DNA of 64,000 bases. Source: Diaporthe sp. PMI_573 (taxonomy: Eukaryota; Ascomycota; Sordariomycetes; Diaporthales; Diaporthaceae). The stretch's first letter is position 1. Every line of letters begins with the position of its first letter. The position numbers and the translations under genes are program-made. Of this stretch, positions 43,958 to 53,781 are shown in pieces. The notes below the pieces were generated by a model. It searched no databases. It saw only the letters and a program-made list of their open reading frames with translations, and was not told where the DNA came from. The stretch lies in assembly GCA_021399435.1 (NCBI GenBank), contig JAJTUP010000002.1, positions 1-64,000 on the forward strand, given 5' to 3'.

Positions 43958-45314
43958 TTCAACCTTAGACCTGCCCACCATTTATCTTCCATAGACTATC
44001 TTACAGCTTTATGTGCATCCTGCCAATTAAAGCTGGCTTTGAAACTCTCTCCTCTCATCACGGTAAATAGGACTATATGATTTGTGATGGATACCAGTTG
44101 ACAACAGCGGCCACAAGTACACTCAAAAGAGGTGAAAACCGAGACGATTTCCTTGCAAAACGGATATCTTATCAGCATTCCATGCAATTCAAGAACTTCG
44201 CAAACTCTGAGTGAGTACTTAATACCCAGTCTGAGAACAGCCCTTGTCTACGAGGCTTGTATCCACAACAAACCTGACCGCGAGCGTGCGAATCTACTTG
44301 TGGCGCTGAAGTTGTGCCATCAATGATAGTGCAATGCCGCGTCGGGGTGCCAGGGGAAAATGAAGTGTTAGCTGGAATTTCAATCCTTTGATTTTTTTTC
44401 CCCCCGGTTCGCTTATTCCTATTATCACGATAGCGGTAACATTGAGCCGTATCGTTTGTTATATTGTTCACGTCGCTCTTTGCACAACAGCAATTTCGGC
44501 GCAAAGGTCTATGGGACATGTCTAGATAGAAAGTAAAATTTTCGCAATTCAATTGATTTGGGTTCTTTACACAGAACAAATCGTGGCGACTTCTCCAAAG
44601 CAAACCATTTCTACGGCGTGGAAAATGTGTGATATCCTTGGCTGACAATTTGAATATGTACCATATTTAAATGGACAATACCGTACAAGAATGACTGTTT
44701 CCACTTATTTCAAGATTCTCCCCGGTGCTCTCAGAATGGTTCTCTTGTAGCGAAGCCAAAGTTGACTACTAACTAATGCCCACAATGAACATACCCAGGG
44801 AGGCTGTTAGCATGTCCTTCTCGGGGCGGGGCGGCTTTCTTCTGCACCCTCAACAACTTTGGAACCATAACACCCAAAAGGTTCGGGCTCAGCTCGCACA
44901 ATGTGATGACAAGTGGATTTCGGCAAGCCCTAAAGTCCTTGAGCTGGTTCTAGCGCTCGGAAAGAATCTAGCATGGACCGTAAGCTGACTTGTTCTGCCG
45001 CACGTATTCATTGGTTTGAGCACATTCGGGGAGAATCATCCGTAATCAAGCTAAATGGACGCCCATGTTTTTCAGGATCGGGCGGTGCTTCGGTCTTTCA
45101 ACGTCGAATCCTTCCGACTGAGTTCGGAAGTATACCCAAGAGGCAACTTGACCAGGGGTACGGTCGGTCTGCCATCGAGAATTCTTCGATGCTATGTTTT
45201 CTGGTTTTAATAGATTGCTATGTGCACCTCAGAAACAATGTCCCACATGTGCATGTTCAAGCTCGCTCTCGAACCTTTATCCACGCCTTGTGACAATCTT
45301 TCTCCCGCATCCAA
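43958..45314. other. Gene-free 1.36-kb region upstream of the FAD oxidase
   Basis: No supported coding sequence; ORFs here are short and motif-free. A TTCCGA-N6-TCGGAA inverted repeat at 45,113-45,130 lies ~185 bp before the oxidase start and resembles the CGG-type elements in other cluster promoters. Confidence 0.5.
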
Positions 45315-47117
45315 ATGAGGCTGACTACTCTTTTGACGGCACTTGCCGTCGGCTTCGGCGTCGTCGATGCTGCCGCCGTGATAGCACCCAATGATTTCCT
45401 TGTCAACTGTCTCCGTTCCTCTCTTTCTCCACATGGATCTGTATACTTGCCTGGCGATGGCGGCTTTGCAAATGATACGATCCGATGGAACCGTTATCAC
45501 CAGCCAACTTTCAACGTCGTAGCTGCTGTCGCCAACGAACACGATGTTAGGGCCTCGGTACGTATTGAGACCTATCATGCGCACTACCTCTTGGCTATTA
45601 TGTTGTCCTAACCGATGCGTGCTTTCTACCTCAAGATTGTCTGTGCTACATCGACCGGAACTCCATTCCTCGTCACTGGGCCGCGTCACGGTTTCACTAC
45701 GGGCTGGGAGGCGCTGAAGGACGGACTGGAGATCTTCACGGGATCATTTAGGGATGTTGATGTCGACGCCGCGGCCAGCACGATGATTGTTGGAGGCGCG
45801 GTTACCATGAAGGATGTCTTTGACGCTTTGCAGCCCGTTACAAAGAACATCCGTAAGTGTACACGGGGCCTCCTAGGATAAGATCTCCTGCTGACAATTG
45901 GCAACAGCGGTTGGTGGCGCATCTTGCGTTGGCTTTGTCGGCGCCAGCCTGGGAGCCGGCATTGGGCGATTGCAAGGGTTGTATGGCGTTATGCACGATA
46001 GCATGCTGTCAGCTCGTCTAATGTTGCCCAATACCACCGTGGTGGAGGTGTCGGAAAGTTCGAACCCAGAGCTCTTCTGGGGCCTACGGGGTGCCGGCTT
46101 CAACTTTGGCGTCGTCCTCAATGCGACATACCGTGTCTACGACGCGCCCGCCCAAGGAACCAACTTTATTGGCGATTTCGAGTTTCCCCTAAGTAGTGCC
46201 AGGGCATTCTATCAAGCGCTTCATGACCAGATCGAAACAGGGATGCCGGCACCGCTGTGCTTGGCCACCGGATTGCAATTCAACAGGACTATCAATGCGG
46301 TAAGTCCTACATGCAGGAGCCGACTTACCCTCATTTCACATGATCCGAGGTCTAATACCTTGGTAGACAACATTGAAAGTGAATGCCGTTTATGCGGGGC
46401 CGGAGGATGAGGGACGCAGAGCTGTTGACTTTCTCGCAGACATCGGCACAGACCTTCGGCACAATTTCTCCCAGGTTCCATGGAACGAACTGAATCGTAA
46501 CGTCAACTTCTTGCAGGACAACCACGCCGTGGACGTTTGCAATCCAGGCGGTGTCCGAGGAGATACATACGGCGTGGCTTTGAATGAGATCGATGTGGAC
46601 GCGCACGTTGCTATCTCGGAACAGTTCAACTACATGTTGACCACGTATCCCGAGATGAAGAGTAGCGGCAATGGGGGATATTTCTGCGCCAACCAGGCCG
46701 TTGTTGCCAGGGAACAAGACTATACATCATACCCGTGGCGTTCTGCGGTCGGCTTTCAGTATGTACTTGTATACCTGTACCCAAACAGACTCAAATGCTT
46801 GCGATGAAATGCCAGACGCTTGAACGCGGAGTAGCACGATTACTAACACAAGACTCAGGGCCTTCGGGTACATATACGGAGCAAACACGACCACAACCGA
46901 GGCCGACATCGAGAACTTGCCCACGAGACTGCGCGATACTCTTGCAGCTACGGCCGGCACTCAGGATGGTCTCAACGTCTATGTTGGCTTCTCTCACGGC
47001 AACGAGCCCGCCGAAGCCATTTGGTCCGAGGCGAATCTTGCCCGCTTGACCGCATTGAAGAGGGAGTACGACCCCGAGGAGCTCTTTAGCTGGTACCACC
47101 CACTGCCTCTAGAGTGA
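45315..47117 (+). CDS. Secreted BBE-type FAD-linked oxidase
   Basis: A five-exon gene for a berberine-bridge-enzyme-like flavoprotein. Residues ~1-20 form a signal peptide (MRLTTLLTALAVGFGVVDA). The FAD_binding_4 domain follows: RWNRYHQPTFNVVAAVANEHDV, then TGTPFLVTGPRHGFTTGW, whose His is the expected 8-alpha-histidyl FAD attachment. GGASCVGFVGASLGAGIGRLQG carries the Cys expected for a second FAD link. The C-terminal BBE motif is YDPEELFSWYHPLP. Introns fall near 45,556-45,640, 45,853-45,906, 46,300-46,367 and 46,759-46,858. The residues before the FAD-His are GPR rather than the usual GGGH/GGRH, a local departure. Family members oxidise alcohols or dehydrogenate polyketides (MrPigF, SorbD). 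Here it probably sets the oxidation level of the pyran or side chain. Confidence 0.88.
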
Positions 47118-48248
47118 GGCGAACTCTGAGACGCCTGCTCCAGGTTACTTGACGGAGGGCGTGGAATCTGTACTCAAATGATGCGTGATCAAAAGAACTT
47201 CAAAAGGTTTACTTTTATCTACAATTAGGTACAAGAGCCACAACCTATTGCTACAGGCAAGATATTTAGTTTCACACCTTCAGGATAACGGAGCTGCAGC
47301 TCCTTTCAAATGGATGACTTTGTTCCCATATGAATTTCTCCATACTATGCGCCGTCGCCCTGTTTTGCTTAGTGTTTTGGTTCTAAGAGACTACCAGCGC
47401 AGCGCCAAATACAAGATTTGAACTCGTCTCAAATAACAAATACCACGTATTTGGCTTGGAGGATCATAGGAGAGGTTGCTTTACGATAGAAGCAAAATTT
47501 GTGCTTGTCTTCTCATCTTATACGAGCCACGGGACTGTCCTCATTTCACGATGGTGTCCTCCAACAGGAGCTATCGAAAAGCCCACGGTACGGGAAGAAC
47601 ATGAGCAGGATTATGATTATGCATTTCTTAATGTTTTTATATGAACTCAGTGATTCCATGGATAACATAAAGATTCGGGTCCCTACTCTTTTATTTGTGA
47701 AGCGGGAAAGCCAAGATGTGACCGCAAGTAGCCAACTGCCTTGTCATTTGGATTGTTAGGAGATAGGACGTGTGCGTAGACCGGCAGACACAAAAGAATA
47801 TATGTTCATTTCCACACAGACTTCATGATATTGTGAACCAACGGGTTGTCTCTTCTCCATGCTTCTAATTTTCTTCTTGTTCTTCTTTTTCTTTCTTTCT
47901 TCTGTTGTTATTCTACACCACCACCAAGCTTCTACGTGTTACACTGATTCTGTCAAGTCGGAGATTCCGGACTTAGTGAAATAAGGTCAGATTAAAGCCC
48001 CGTGAACCCACTCGGAGCATATACAAGGGGACTCAGGCCGAACGCCGAACACTCACTCAATACTTCGGGCCGTATATCGTGACTCGTCAAGCTGTTACAG
48101 GAATATGGTACGTTGAAAGATGACACCGTTTCGCGAGTTGCCTTTTATAATAATGCTTCAGGATGCATTCAAGCCTTTGATTCTCGTTGTTATATAGGCG
48201 TTCGAATTTCAAACGGAGACCGTTCAAAAGTAGATTTTGCTGGACACG
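47118..48248. other. Gene-free 1.1-kb region upstream of the FAD monooxygenase
   Basis: No supported gene. A pyrimidine tract (TTCTTCTTGTTCTTC-like, about 47,868-47,915) and an imperfect CGG-type inverted repeat GTCGGAGATTCCGGAC (47,956-47,971), ~280 bp before the next ATG, are the only structures noticed. Confidence 0.45.
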
Positions 48249-49790
48249 ATGCAGGGTAAAACAGATATCAAGAAAAACGGGTATAGCACTAATGGCCTCA
48301 ACGGAATTATGAATCCCGAAGGTCAGCTGCGCGTCGCCATCGTCGGCGGCGGCATCGTGGGCGTGGCGGCAGCGCTCGGCCTGATGCGACGCAACATGAC
48401 CGTGCGACTATACGAGCAGGCCAGCAGTTTCCGCGAGATCGGAGCAGGTGTGGCCTTTACGACCAACGCGCAGACATGCATGAGGCTGCTAAGCCCGGAT
48501 ATACTGGCGGCCATGAAGGCAGTGTCGACCAAGAACGAAAACCCATACTACACATATATGGACGGATACAGGCGCGGACCAAACCAGACCGACGACGACG
48601 CGGATCTAAGCGAGACACAGCTGTACCGGCTGCATGCCGGGACGACGGGCTTCGACGCCTGCCACCGAGCGCATTTTCTTGACGAGATGGTCAAGCACGT
48701 GCCAGAGGACATGGTGCAGTTCAGAAAGCGTTTTGAATCGTACGCCTTTGACGAGGAGCTGCAAGAGTACACCTTGAGGTTCAAGGACGGCTCGACAGCA
48801 ACTGCCGATGTTGGTGAGTGCTGCCCAAGCCTCCCCCCCCCCCGACGATGCGATTTACTCGCATCATCATCTTCAAGACCGCTAGTAACCAGTAACTCCC
48901 ATGAGAACACAGTCATCGGCTGTGACGGCATCAAGTCGCGCGTCCGCCAATGCCTGTTCGACGAAGACAACCCGGCCTCATACCCGAGCTTTGCAAACCA
49001 GGTTGCCTTCCGCGGGCTGGTGAGCATGGAGCGGGCGGTGGAAGCGCTCGGCAAGGAAAAGGCGCACAACCAGTGCATGCACACAGGCCCGGACGCGCAC
49101 CTTCTCACCTTTCCCGTGGCCCAGCACACACTGATGAACGTAGTGGCCTTTGCGCCGGCGCCAGGGCCATGGCTGGACGAGCACCGCATGGCTGTGCCGG
49201 CAAAGGGTGACGAGGTGCGCGCCGTCTTTGGCAACTGGCGGCCTGCCGTGCGCGCCATCACCGGCCTCCTGCTGGGGGAGGAGGAGGAGGGTCGGCCCCT
49301 GGACAAGTGGGCCATCTTCGACACGTACGAGAACCCGGCGCCGACGTATGCCTCGGGCGGCGTGTGCATTGCCGGCGACGCGGCCCACGCTACTTCGCCG
49401 CACCACGGCGCCGGCGCCGGCATGGGCATCGAGGACGCGCTGGCATTGGCCACGGTGCTGGAGCTGGCCGGTGACAAGGCGGTTGAGACGGTGCAGCAGG
49501 GCAGCGACGGGTCGAGGAGAGAAAGGAGTACCGTGGTGGCCGCCGCCTTGGCTGCGTACGATGCCGTTCGTCGGGAGCGCACGCAATGGCTGGTGCGCAG
49601 CTCGCGTGAGGTATCCAAGACATACGAGTGGTCCAACCCGGACTGCGGTGATGACCCAGAGAAATGCCTGCGGGATATCGAGTGGCGAGCTCATAAGATC
49701 TGGCATTTCGACATTGATGGCATGATAGCTGAAGCCAAGACGGCCTTTGGGCGATTTCTTTCCTTGGGTCAAAGTCAAGTGGTGGATTGA
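48249..49790 (+). CDS. FAD-dependent aromatic monooxygenase (TropB/AzaH-like)
   Basis: Two exons (48249-48813 and 48913-49790, phase 1) give 480 residues of the salicylate-hydroxylase-like flavin monooxygenase family. The N-terminal dinucleotide fold is VAIVGGGIVGVAAALGL (residues ~29-45) with the acidic end of strand 2 in RLYEQ. The DG motif follows the intron (VIGCDGIKSRVR). GVCIAGDAAHATSPHHGAGAGMGIEDALALA is the C-terminal FAD-pyrophosphate motif. The clade that includes TropB, SorbC, AzaH and MrPigN hydroxylates and dearomatises resorcylic aldehydes released by NR-PKSs with reductase domains, giving either a dienone or a pyran. Presence with such a PKS supports an azaphilone-type product. 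The true start is the ATG at 48249; the intron carries a C11 run. Confidence 0.93.
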   Translation: MQGKTDIKKNGYSTNGLNGIMNPEGQLRVAIVGGGIVGVAAALGLMRRNMTVRLYEQASSFREIGAGVAFTTNAQTCMRLLSPDILAAMKAVSTKNENPYYTYMDGYRRGPNQTDDDADLSETQLYRLHAGTTGFDACHRAHFLDEMVKHVPEDMVQFRKRFESYAFDEELQEYTLRFKDGSTATADVGECCPSLPPPRRCDLLASSSSRPLVTSNSHENTVIGCDGIKSRVRQCLFDEDNPASYPSFANQVAFRGLVSMERAVEALGKEKAHNQCMHTGPDAHLLTFPVAQHTLMNVVAFAPAPGPWLDEHRMAVPAKGDEVRAVFGNWRPAVRAITGLLLGEEEEGRPLDKWAIFDTYENPAPTYASGGVCIAGDAAHATSPHHGAGAGMGIEDALALATVLELAGDKAVETVQQGSDGSRRERSTVVAAALAAYDAVRRERTQWLVRSSREVSKTYEWSNPDCGDDPEKCLRDIEWRAHKIWHFDIDGMIAEAKTAFGRFLSLGQSQVVD

Positions 49791-50265
49791 GAACGGCTCA
49801 CTCATTCATAACATTTCGTAATATCTCAGTCACATCATTATTGGAGGAGGTGATGATTCTTGTCTATACGTGATTGGCATGAGTGAGGTGCTACCGCATG
49901 CCCAAAACTACATATCATGTGATCTGTGATTCATTTCTGGGAGACACTGTGGCTAAAATATTGCAATATCGAAGCATCACGCACATGCACAAATTCTTTC
50001 ATTGCATCGTAGTCAGAAAGGCATTGCAATGGTAGAAGACCATCGATGGGTTCCGGTATGTCATAGTGTAAGACTTTTTGTGCTTCTCGCCACGTGGAAA
50101 AGAAGGGCAATCACTTAGCGAGCGGATATTAATTTTCCGTGAAGTGATTCAGGCTTGTCATTGTATCAAGAATCAATTGATATTTTCTCCGGCTCCGTAT
50201 ATACTCTCATGCAGGTGTATGTGTGGAACCAACCGAGCCACACCCACGTCAGTCCAAATTCACAA
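49791..50265. other. Convergent intergenic region
   Basis: 475 bp between the 3' ends of the FAD monooxygenase (+) and MDR reductase 2 (-). AT-rich, with no coding sequence or repeat seen. Confidence 0.5.
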
Positions 50266-51390
50266 CTACAGAACATACACCAGCTTGCCAGCTGAGACAG
50301 TCCCACTCTTCAGCTCAGATAATCCGTCCGGTACTCCTTGCAGACCACCACGTCGTAGGTGCACGAAAGGGCCCAGTCTGATGCGGTCCTGGCTCAACAA
50401 TGTGGCGGCGTGCTTCCAGAAGCGAGCGGCAAATTCCAGATCGCCAGCATTGGCATCACGAAGCGGGCCGGAAAGATGGGTGCCTTCACCAAACGAGGAA
50501 TAGCCTGAGGTCCAACCATGGCGCACGTCCTGGCGAGGAAACCCATCGCCGACGGGCAAAGAGGCCGTATACTTGGCCACTCCAGATCGCGAAGTCAGAG
50601 CCTGAGCACAGATTCGTTGGCTGTCGGGCGTAGCGATGCAATCCAGGCAGTACAGGAGCCCGTTGCCCGTAGCCGCGCGGATGGTCGGCCCACAGCCGTC
50701 GGCGTCATGGTAGTCGAATGCCTCATGCGCCCCGAGAGCCTTGACGAGCTGGAAGTTGCGTTGTGAGCACGTCGTTAGCACCCGGCATCCCGACAAGCGC
50801 GCCATCTGTAACGCCATCATGCCAGTGGCTGTGGTGCCGCCGTAGATCAGCACCGACGGGACGGGTTCGGATTGTCGGTCCGGGTCCTGGTCCTGGGGAA
50901 AATCCTCCGACCCCGAACTTAAGCGCGGCCACGGCAATCCCAGCGACTGATATAGCGCTTGGCCCCCGAAATTCACTCCGACGGCTATGGTGGCCGCCTC
51001 GGCGTCGCTTACGTGTTCGGGCACGCGCATCGAAAGGGCTCCCTTGAGGAGGGCATACTGTCCGAACGCGCCGCTGGACGGGTCGCCTGGCTTCATGCTG
51101 TAGCATAGCCCGGCGACGCGGTCACCAGGCCTGTAGTCCTGGCCTGTGTCCTCACCGCATAGGACGACGTGACCTGCGACGTCGCAGCCTATGGTGTGTG
51201 GAGTGTTCTCTCTGAACACAGCAAGTCGCTTGTTATCGCTCGGGTTCAACGCAACGCTCACTACTCTGATTAAGAGGTAGCCTGGTCGCACTGTCGGCAC
51301 CGGCGTCGTCGGGTCAAGGTAGAGTTGGTCTGCGCCTCGAGCCCTGATAGCCAGCATCGTTTTGGGAATTTGCAAAGCCTGTTCCGCCAT
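50266..51390 (-). CDS. Stand-alone enoyl reductase-like MDR protein 2
   Basis: An intronless 374-residue protein of the same trans-enoyl-reductase-like MDR class as the product of 31,383-32,560. Visible parts are the GroES-like domain (GYLLIRVVSVALNPSDNKRL, then IGCDVAGHVVLCGEDTG), the NADPH motif YGGTTATGMMALQMARLSG and the family's CSQRNFQLVKALGAHEAFDYHD. No zinc-binding Cys set is present. The start is the ATG at 51390; the frame extends further upstream but there it is only a shadow of the promoter. Possible roles are reduction of a conjugated double bond on the tricyclic core, as for MrPigE or MrPigH, or acting as trans-ER to a polyketide synthase located elsewhere. It is divergent from acyltransferase 3 across 288 bp that contain the CCGAATCGG palindrome. 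Confidence 0.88.
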   Translation of the reverse strand: MAEQALQIPKTMLAIRARGADQLYLDPTTPVPTVRPGYLLIRVVSVALNPSDNKRLAVFRENTPHTIGCDVAGHVVLCGEDTGQDYRPGDRVAGLCYSMKPGDPSSGAFGQYALLKGALSMRVPEHVSDAEAATIAVGVNFGGQALYQSLGLPWPRLSSGSEDFPQDQDPDRQSEPVPSVLIYGGTTATGMMALQMARLSGCRVLTTCSQRNFQLVKALGAHEAFDYHDADGCGPTIRAATGNGLLYCLDCIATPDSQRICAQALTSRSGVAKYTASLPVGDGFPRQDVRHGWTSGYSSFGEGTHLSGPLRDANAGDLEFAARFWKHAATLLSQDRIRLGPFVHLRRGGLQGVPDGLSELKSGTVSAGKLVYVL

Positions 51391-51678
51391 GTTTCCGAGG
51401 TGAATCAAGGGCCTGGCCGTTCGTTCTCGCTCTTGTCTTCGTGTCAAAAGATCTCACCGTTAACCAGATGCACAATGTAACAAGATGCAGTGATTCTCGG
51501 TGAGTTTTTTTTCGTTGGCTCGGCAAAGATATAGTAGAGCAACCTGCCGAATCGGAAGTAGGGGGTCGGTTGGCCATCTTATTATATTTCGCCCGGCCTG
51601 ATGAGTCTACACTCTCTTTGAACAGCCCATCCAAGCAAACCATTACCGGTAGATCATCTCGACGACCGAGTGGCTTCG
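51391..51678. promoter_or_regulatory. Divergent promoter of MDR reductase 2 and acyltransferase 3
   Basis: A compact 288-bp bidirectional promoter. The palindrome CCGAATCGG (51,547-51,555) lies 157 bp from the reductase ATG and 124 bp from the acyltransferase ATG. It is the third copy of this 9-mer in cluster promoters. A TATAGTAG stretch near 51,530 is a possible TATA element. Confidence 0.6.
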
Positions 51679-53112
51679 ATGGCTTGGACAGAGACACAGC
51701 CTGGCCTTTGGCAGCGGCCAATCGGTGAAAATGAATCCATGATCAAAATGATCGGAGATGCGGGCCTGGCATCGGGCAAGGACGTGTGGTCCATCTCGGC
51801 AGCGGCACGCTTCGCTGCTTCCACCCACTCCAAGCCCCTGACCCAAGCTCTACGTGACGGCTGGGTAGCCCTTCGCTTCCGTCATCCGTCGATTGCAACA
51901 TCCGTTTCTGACGGCGACAACACGGTACAATACCACGTCCCTGGTGGGCCCACGGACAACGAGCTTGCTCGGTGGTTGGGCGAGTCCTTCATAGTGCTTC
52001 ATGAAGAGTCAAGCGCCGACCAAATCCTGGGCCTCCTTCCACCACAACGGTTCGCCTGCTGCTACTACCTTGAGTATTCCAATGAAGTCGTATTGCATCT
52101 CTCGCATTGGCGGACCGATGGCATCGGGGCTTTCCACCTGTTAGACGCCCTCTTCAGCGCAGCCGCCGAGCACCTGCATCATGATCTTGATCTTTATGAG
52201 TTATCCTGGGGTCAAGAAGCAGTCCGGCTTGTCCCCTCCGTCGAGGAGGCCCTTCAGCTACCCACTAAGCCAACTAAGACCATCCACACGGCCACCAAGA
52301 CATACTTGAGTACCTTAGGTCATGTCCAAGATGCTTTGGGTATTGCATCAATGCAGCACTCCACAGACAGTTCGGACGAGTCAACGGAGCCCGCGGAAGC
52401 AGCAATCAGGGCGACGGAGTTACCCACTCTTTCCTTCTCGGTAGAGCAGACGGCCGAATTGCTATCGGCATGCTCGAAGCACGGCATCCGTTTTGAAGCG
52501 GCTCTACATGCCTCGGTGGCGGCCGCTGCCTGCTCCATTGCACCATCCACCGACGCCGTACCACAACAGCACAAGCATCACACCAGCACGCTGCGACACA
52601 GCCTCCGGCCGCATCTTCCTGCGCCGTACAACGACGAAGCTGGCGCTGCCGGCCTGTATACCGCCGGCTACCTCGTCAGAGTGCCAACCACCCAGTCCTG
52701 GCTGGCCAATGCCCGGTACTACGAATCCGAGTATGCCAAGGGGGCGACCCCGGATCTCTTGTGCTCTCGCCGCCAGTACGCGCTGGAGATGAAAGCTATC
52801 ATGAGCCGCGCGGTGCCTCCAAACAATCCGCCGCCTTGCGGCCTGGACATGTCGTGGGTGCCCGGAGCTCAGGAACTTGTGCACACCATGTATGAGAATG
52901 GCCATGATAAGGGGCGGTTTCTGCGGGTAGACAGGATCGGAATCAGCGTCGATGTGCTGACGCGACACGCGTATGTCTTTGCTTGGATGTTTAACGGGCA
53001 GATTCAGTGTCGGTTGGCTTTTAACAGGGAGTTTTATGATGACGGTTTCGCCGCCAATGTCTTGGAACTGGTTGCCCAAAACTTGACTTCCAATCTAAAT
53101 GTAGATTGTTAG
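51679..53112 (+). CDS. BAHD-like acyltransferase 3 (Tri3-like)
   Basis: An intronless 477-residue acyltransferase with a canonical catalytic motif, HWRTDG in LHLSHWRTDGIGAFHLLDALF (residue ~145). It resembles acyltransferase 2 in the sequence around the motif and in overall length, and less so acyltransferase 1. The C-terminal half has SLRPHLPAPYNDEAGAAGLYTAGYLVRVP and ends in IQCRLAFNREFYDDGFAANVLELV, the usual closing pattern of this group. The start is the ATG at 51679; the frame upstream lacks an ATG. As the last biosynthetic gene on this side, it probably adds one of the acyl groups of the final product. Confidence 0.88.
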   Translation: MAWTETQPGLWQRPIGENESMIKMIGDAGLASGKDVWSISAAARFAASTHSKPLTQALRDGWVALRFRHPSIATSVSDGDNTVQYHVPGGPTDNELARWLGESFIVLHEESSADQILGLLPPQRFACCYYLEYSNEVVLHLSHWRTDGIGAFHLLDALFSAAAEHLHHDLDLYELSWGQEAVRLVPSVEEALQLPTKPTKTIHTATKTYLSTLGHVQDALGIASMQHSTDSSDESTEPAEAAIRATELPTLSFSVEQTAELLSACSKHGIRFEAALHASVAAAACSIAPSTDAVPQQHKHHTSTLRHSLRPHLPAPYNDEAGAAGLYTAGYLVRVPTTQSWLANARYYESEYAKGATPDLLCSRRQYALEMKAIMSRAVPPNNPPPCGLDMSWVPGAQELVHTMYENGHDKGRFLRVDRIGISVDVLTRHAYVFAWMFNGQIQCRLAFNREFYDDGFAANVLELVAQNLTSNLNVDC

Positions 53113-53781
53113 GTCTTGCCAAAGACGGTTTTATTGCTTCCACCGCAGAATTGAAAACTTCCTGCTGTTCATTTCACGATTATGATATATAATGGCGTAA
53201 GCATCTTGATGTACCTGAATAGTGAACAAGGCGACGACCGATTGATAAAACTGCGATGTCCTGGAGTCACTGCAATATGAAATGGTCACTGGCGAGATAT
53301 TGGAACCCCAGCCTGTATTCCTATGCTTAACAGAATTTGTAATTCGGTACGTCTTGAAAATACCACTTACCCCGCAATTTCAGTTGCGTATGCGTAAGCT
53401 ACAGAGACATCGCTCACTCGTACCATGTTGGTGGCACATTCGCTGACTGCGGTGATACGACGAATAGACTGCGTGTGACCGGGAAGGGGCGATTGTCCTC
53501 GACCATCGCTGATGGCCAAGCAAGAACTACCGGCGTGTTCTCAAAACCTTACCAAAACACCAACGAACGCGGATTCTGGCATGCTGCATCGCTCTCTGTT
53601 CTTCGTGAGTATTATCAGCTGCAAAAAGGTGTGCTCCCGTCGCAGCAGCGCTTCATAAAGGAGTTGCCCCAACCCCCCTCCTTTTTCCATTGCCAAGGAT
53701 ACGCGCCGAATACATTGGAATCGAATTATCTCGACAAAGTTGGACCATTAACCATTTCCATCTCATTGCTCCACCAGTCCC
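53113..53781. other. Intergenic region at the cluster border
   Basis: About 670 bp between acyltransferase 3 and the dimethylformamidase-like gene. A 130-codon ORF over 53,475-53,867 overlaps the next gene's first exon in another frame and has no motif. No repeat was noticed. Confidence 0.5.

Noticed and set aside
48548..49636. 362-codon open frame antisense to the FAD monooxygenase
   Set aside because: The opposite strand carries all flavoprotein motifs; the antisense reading is Ser/Arg-rich and motif-free.
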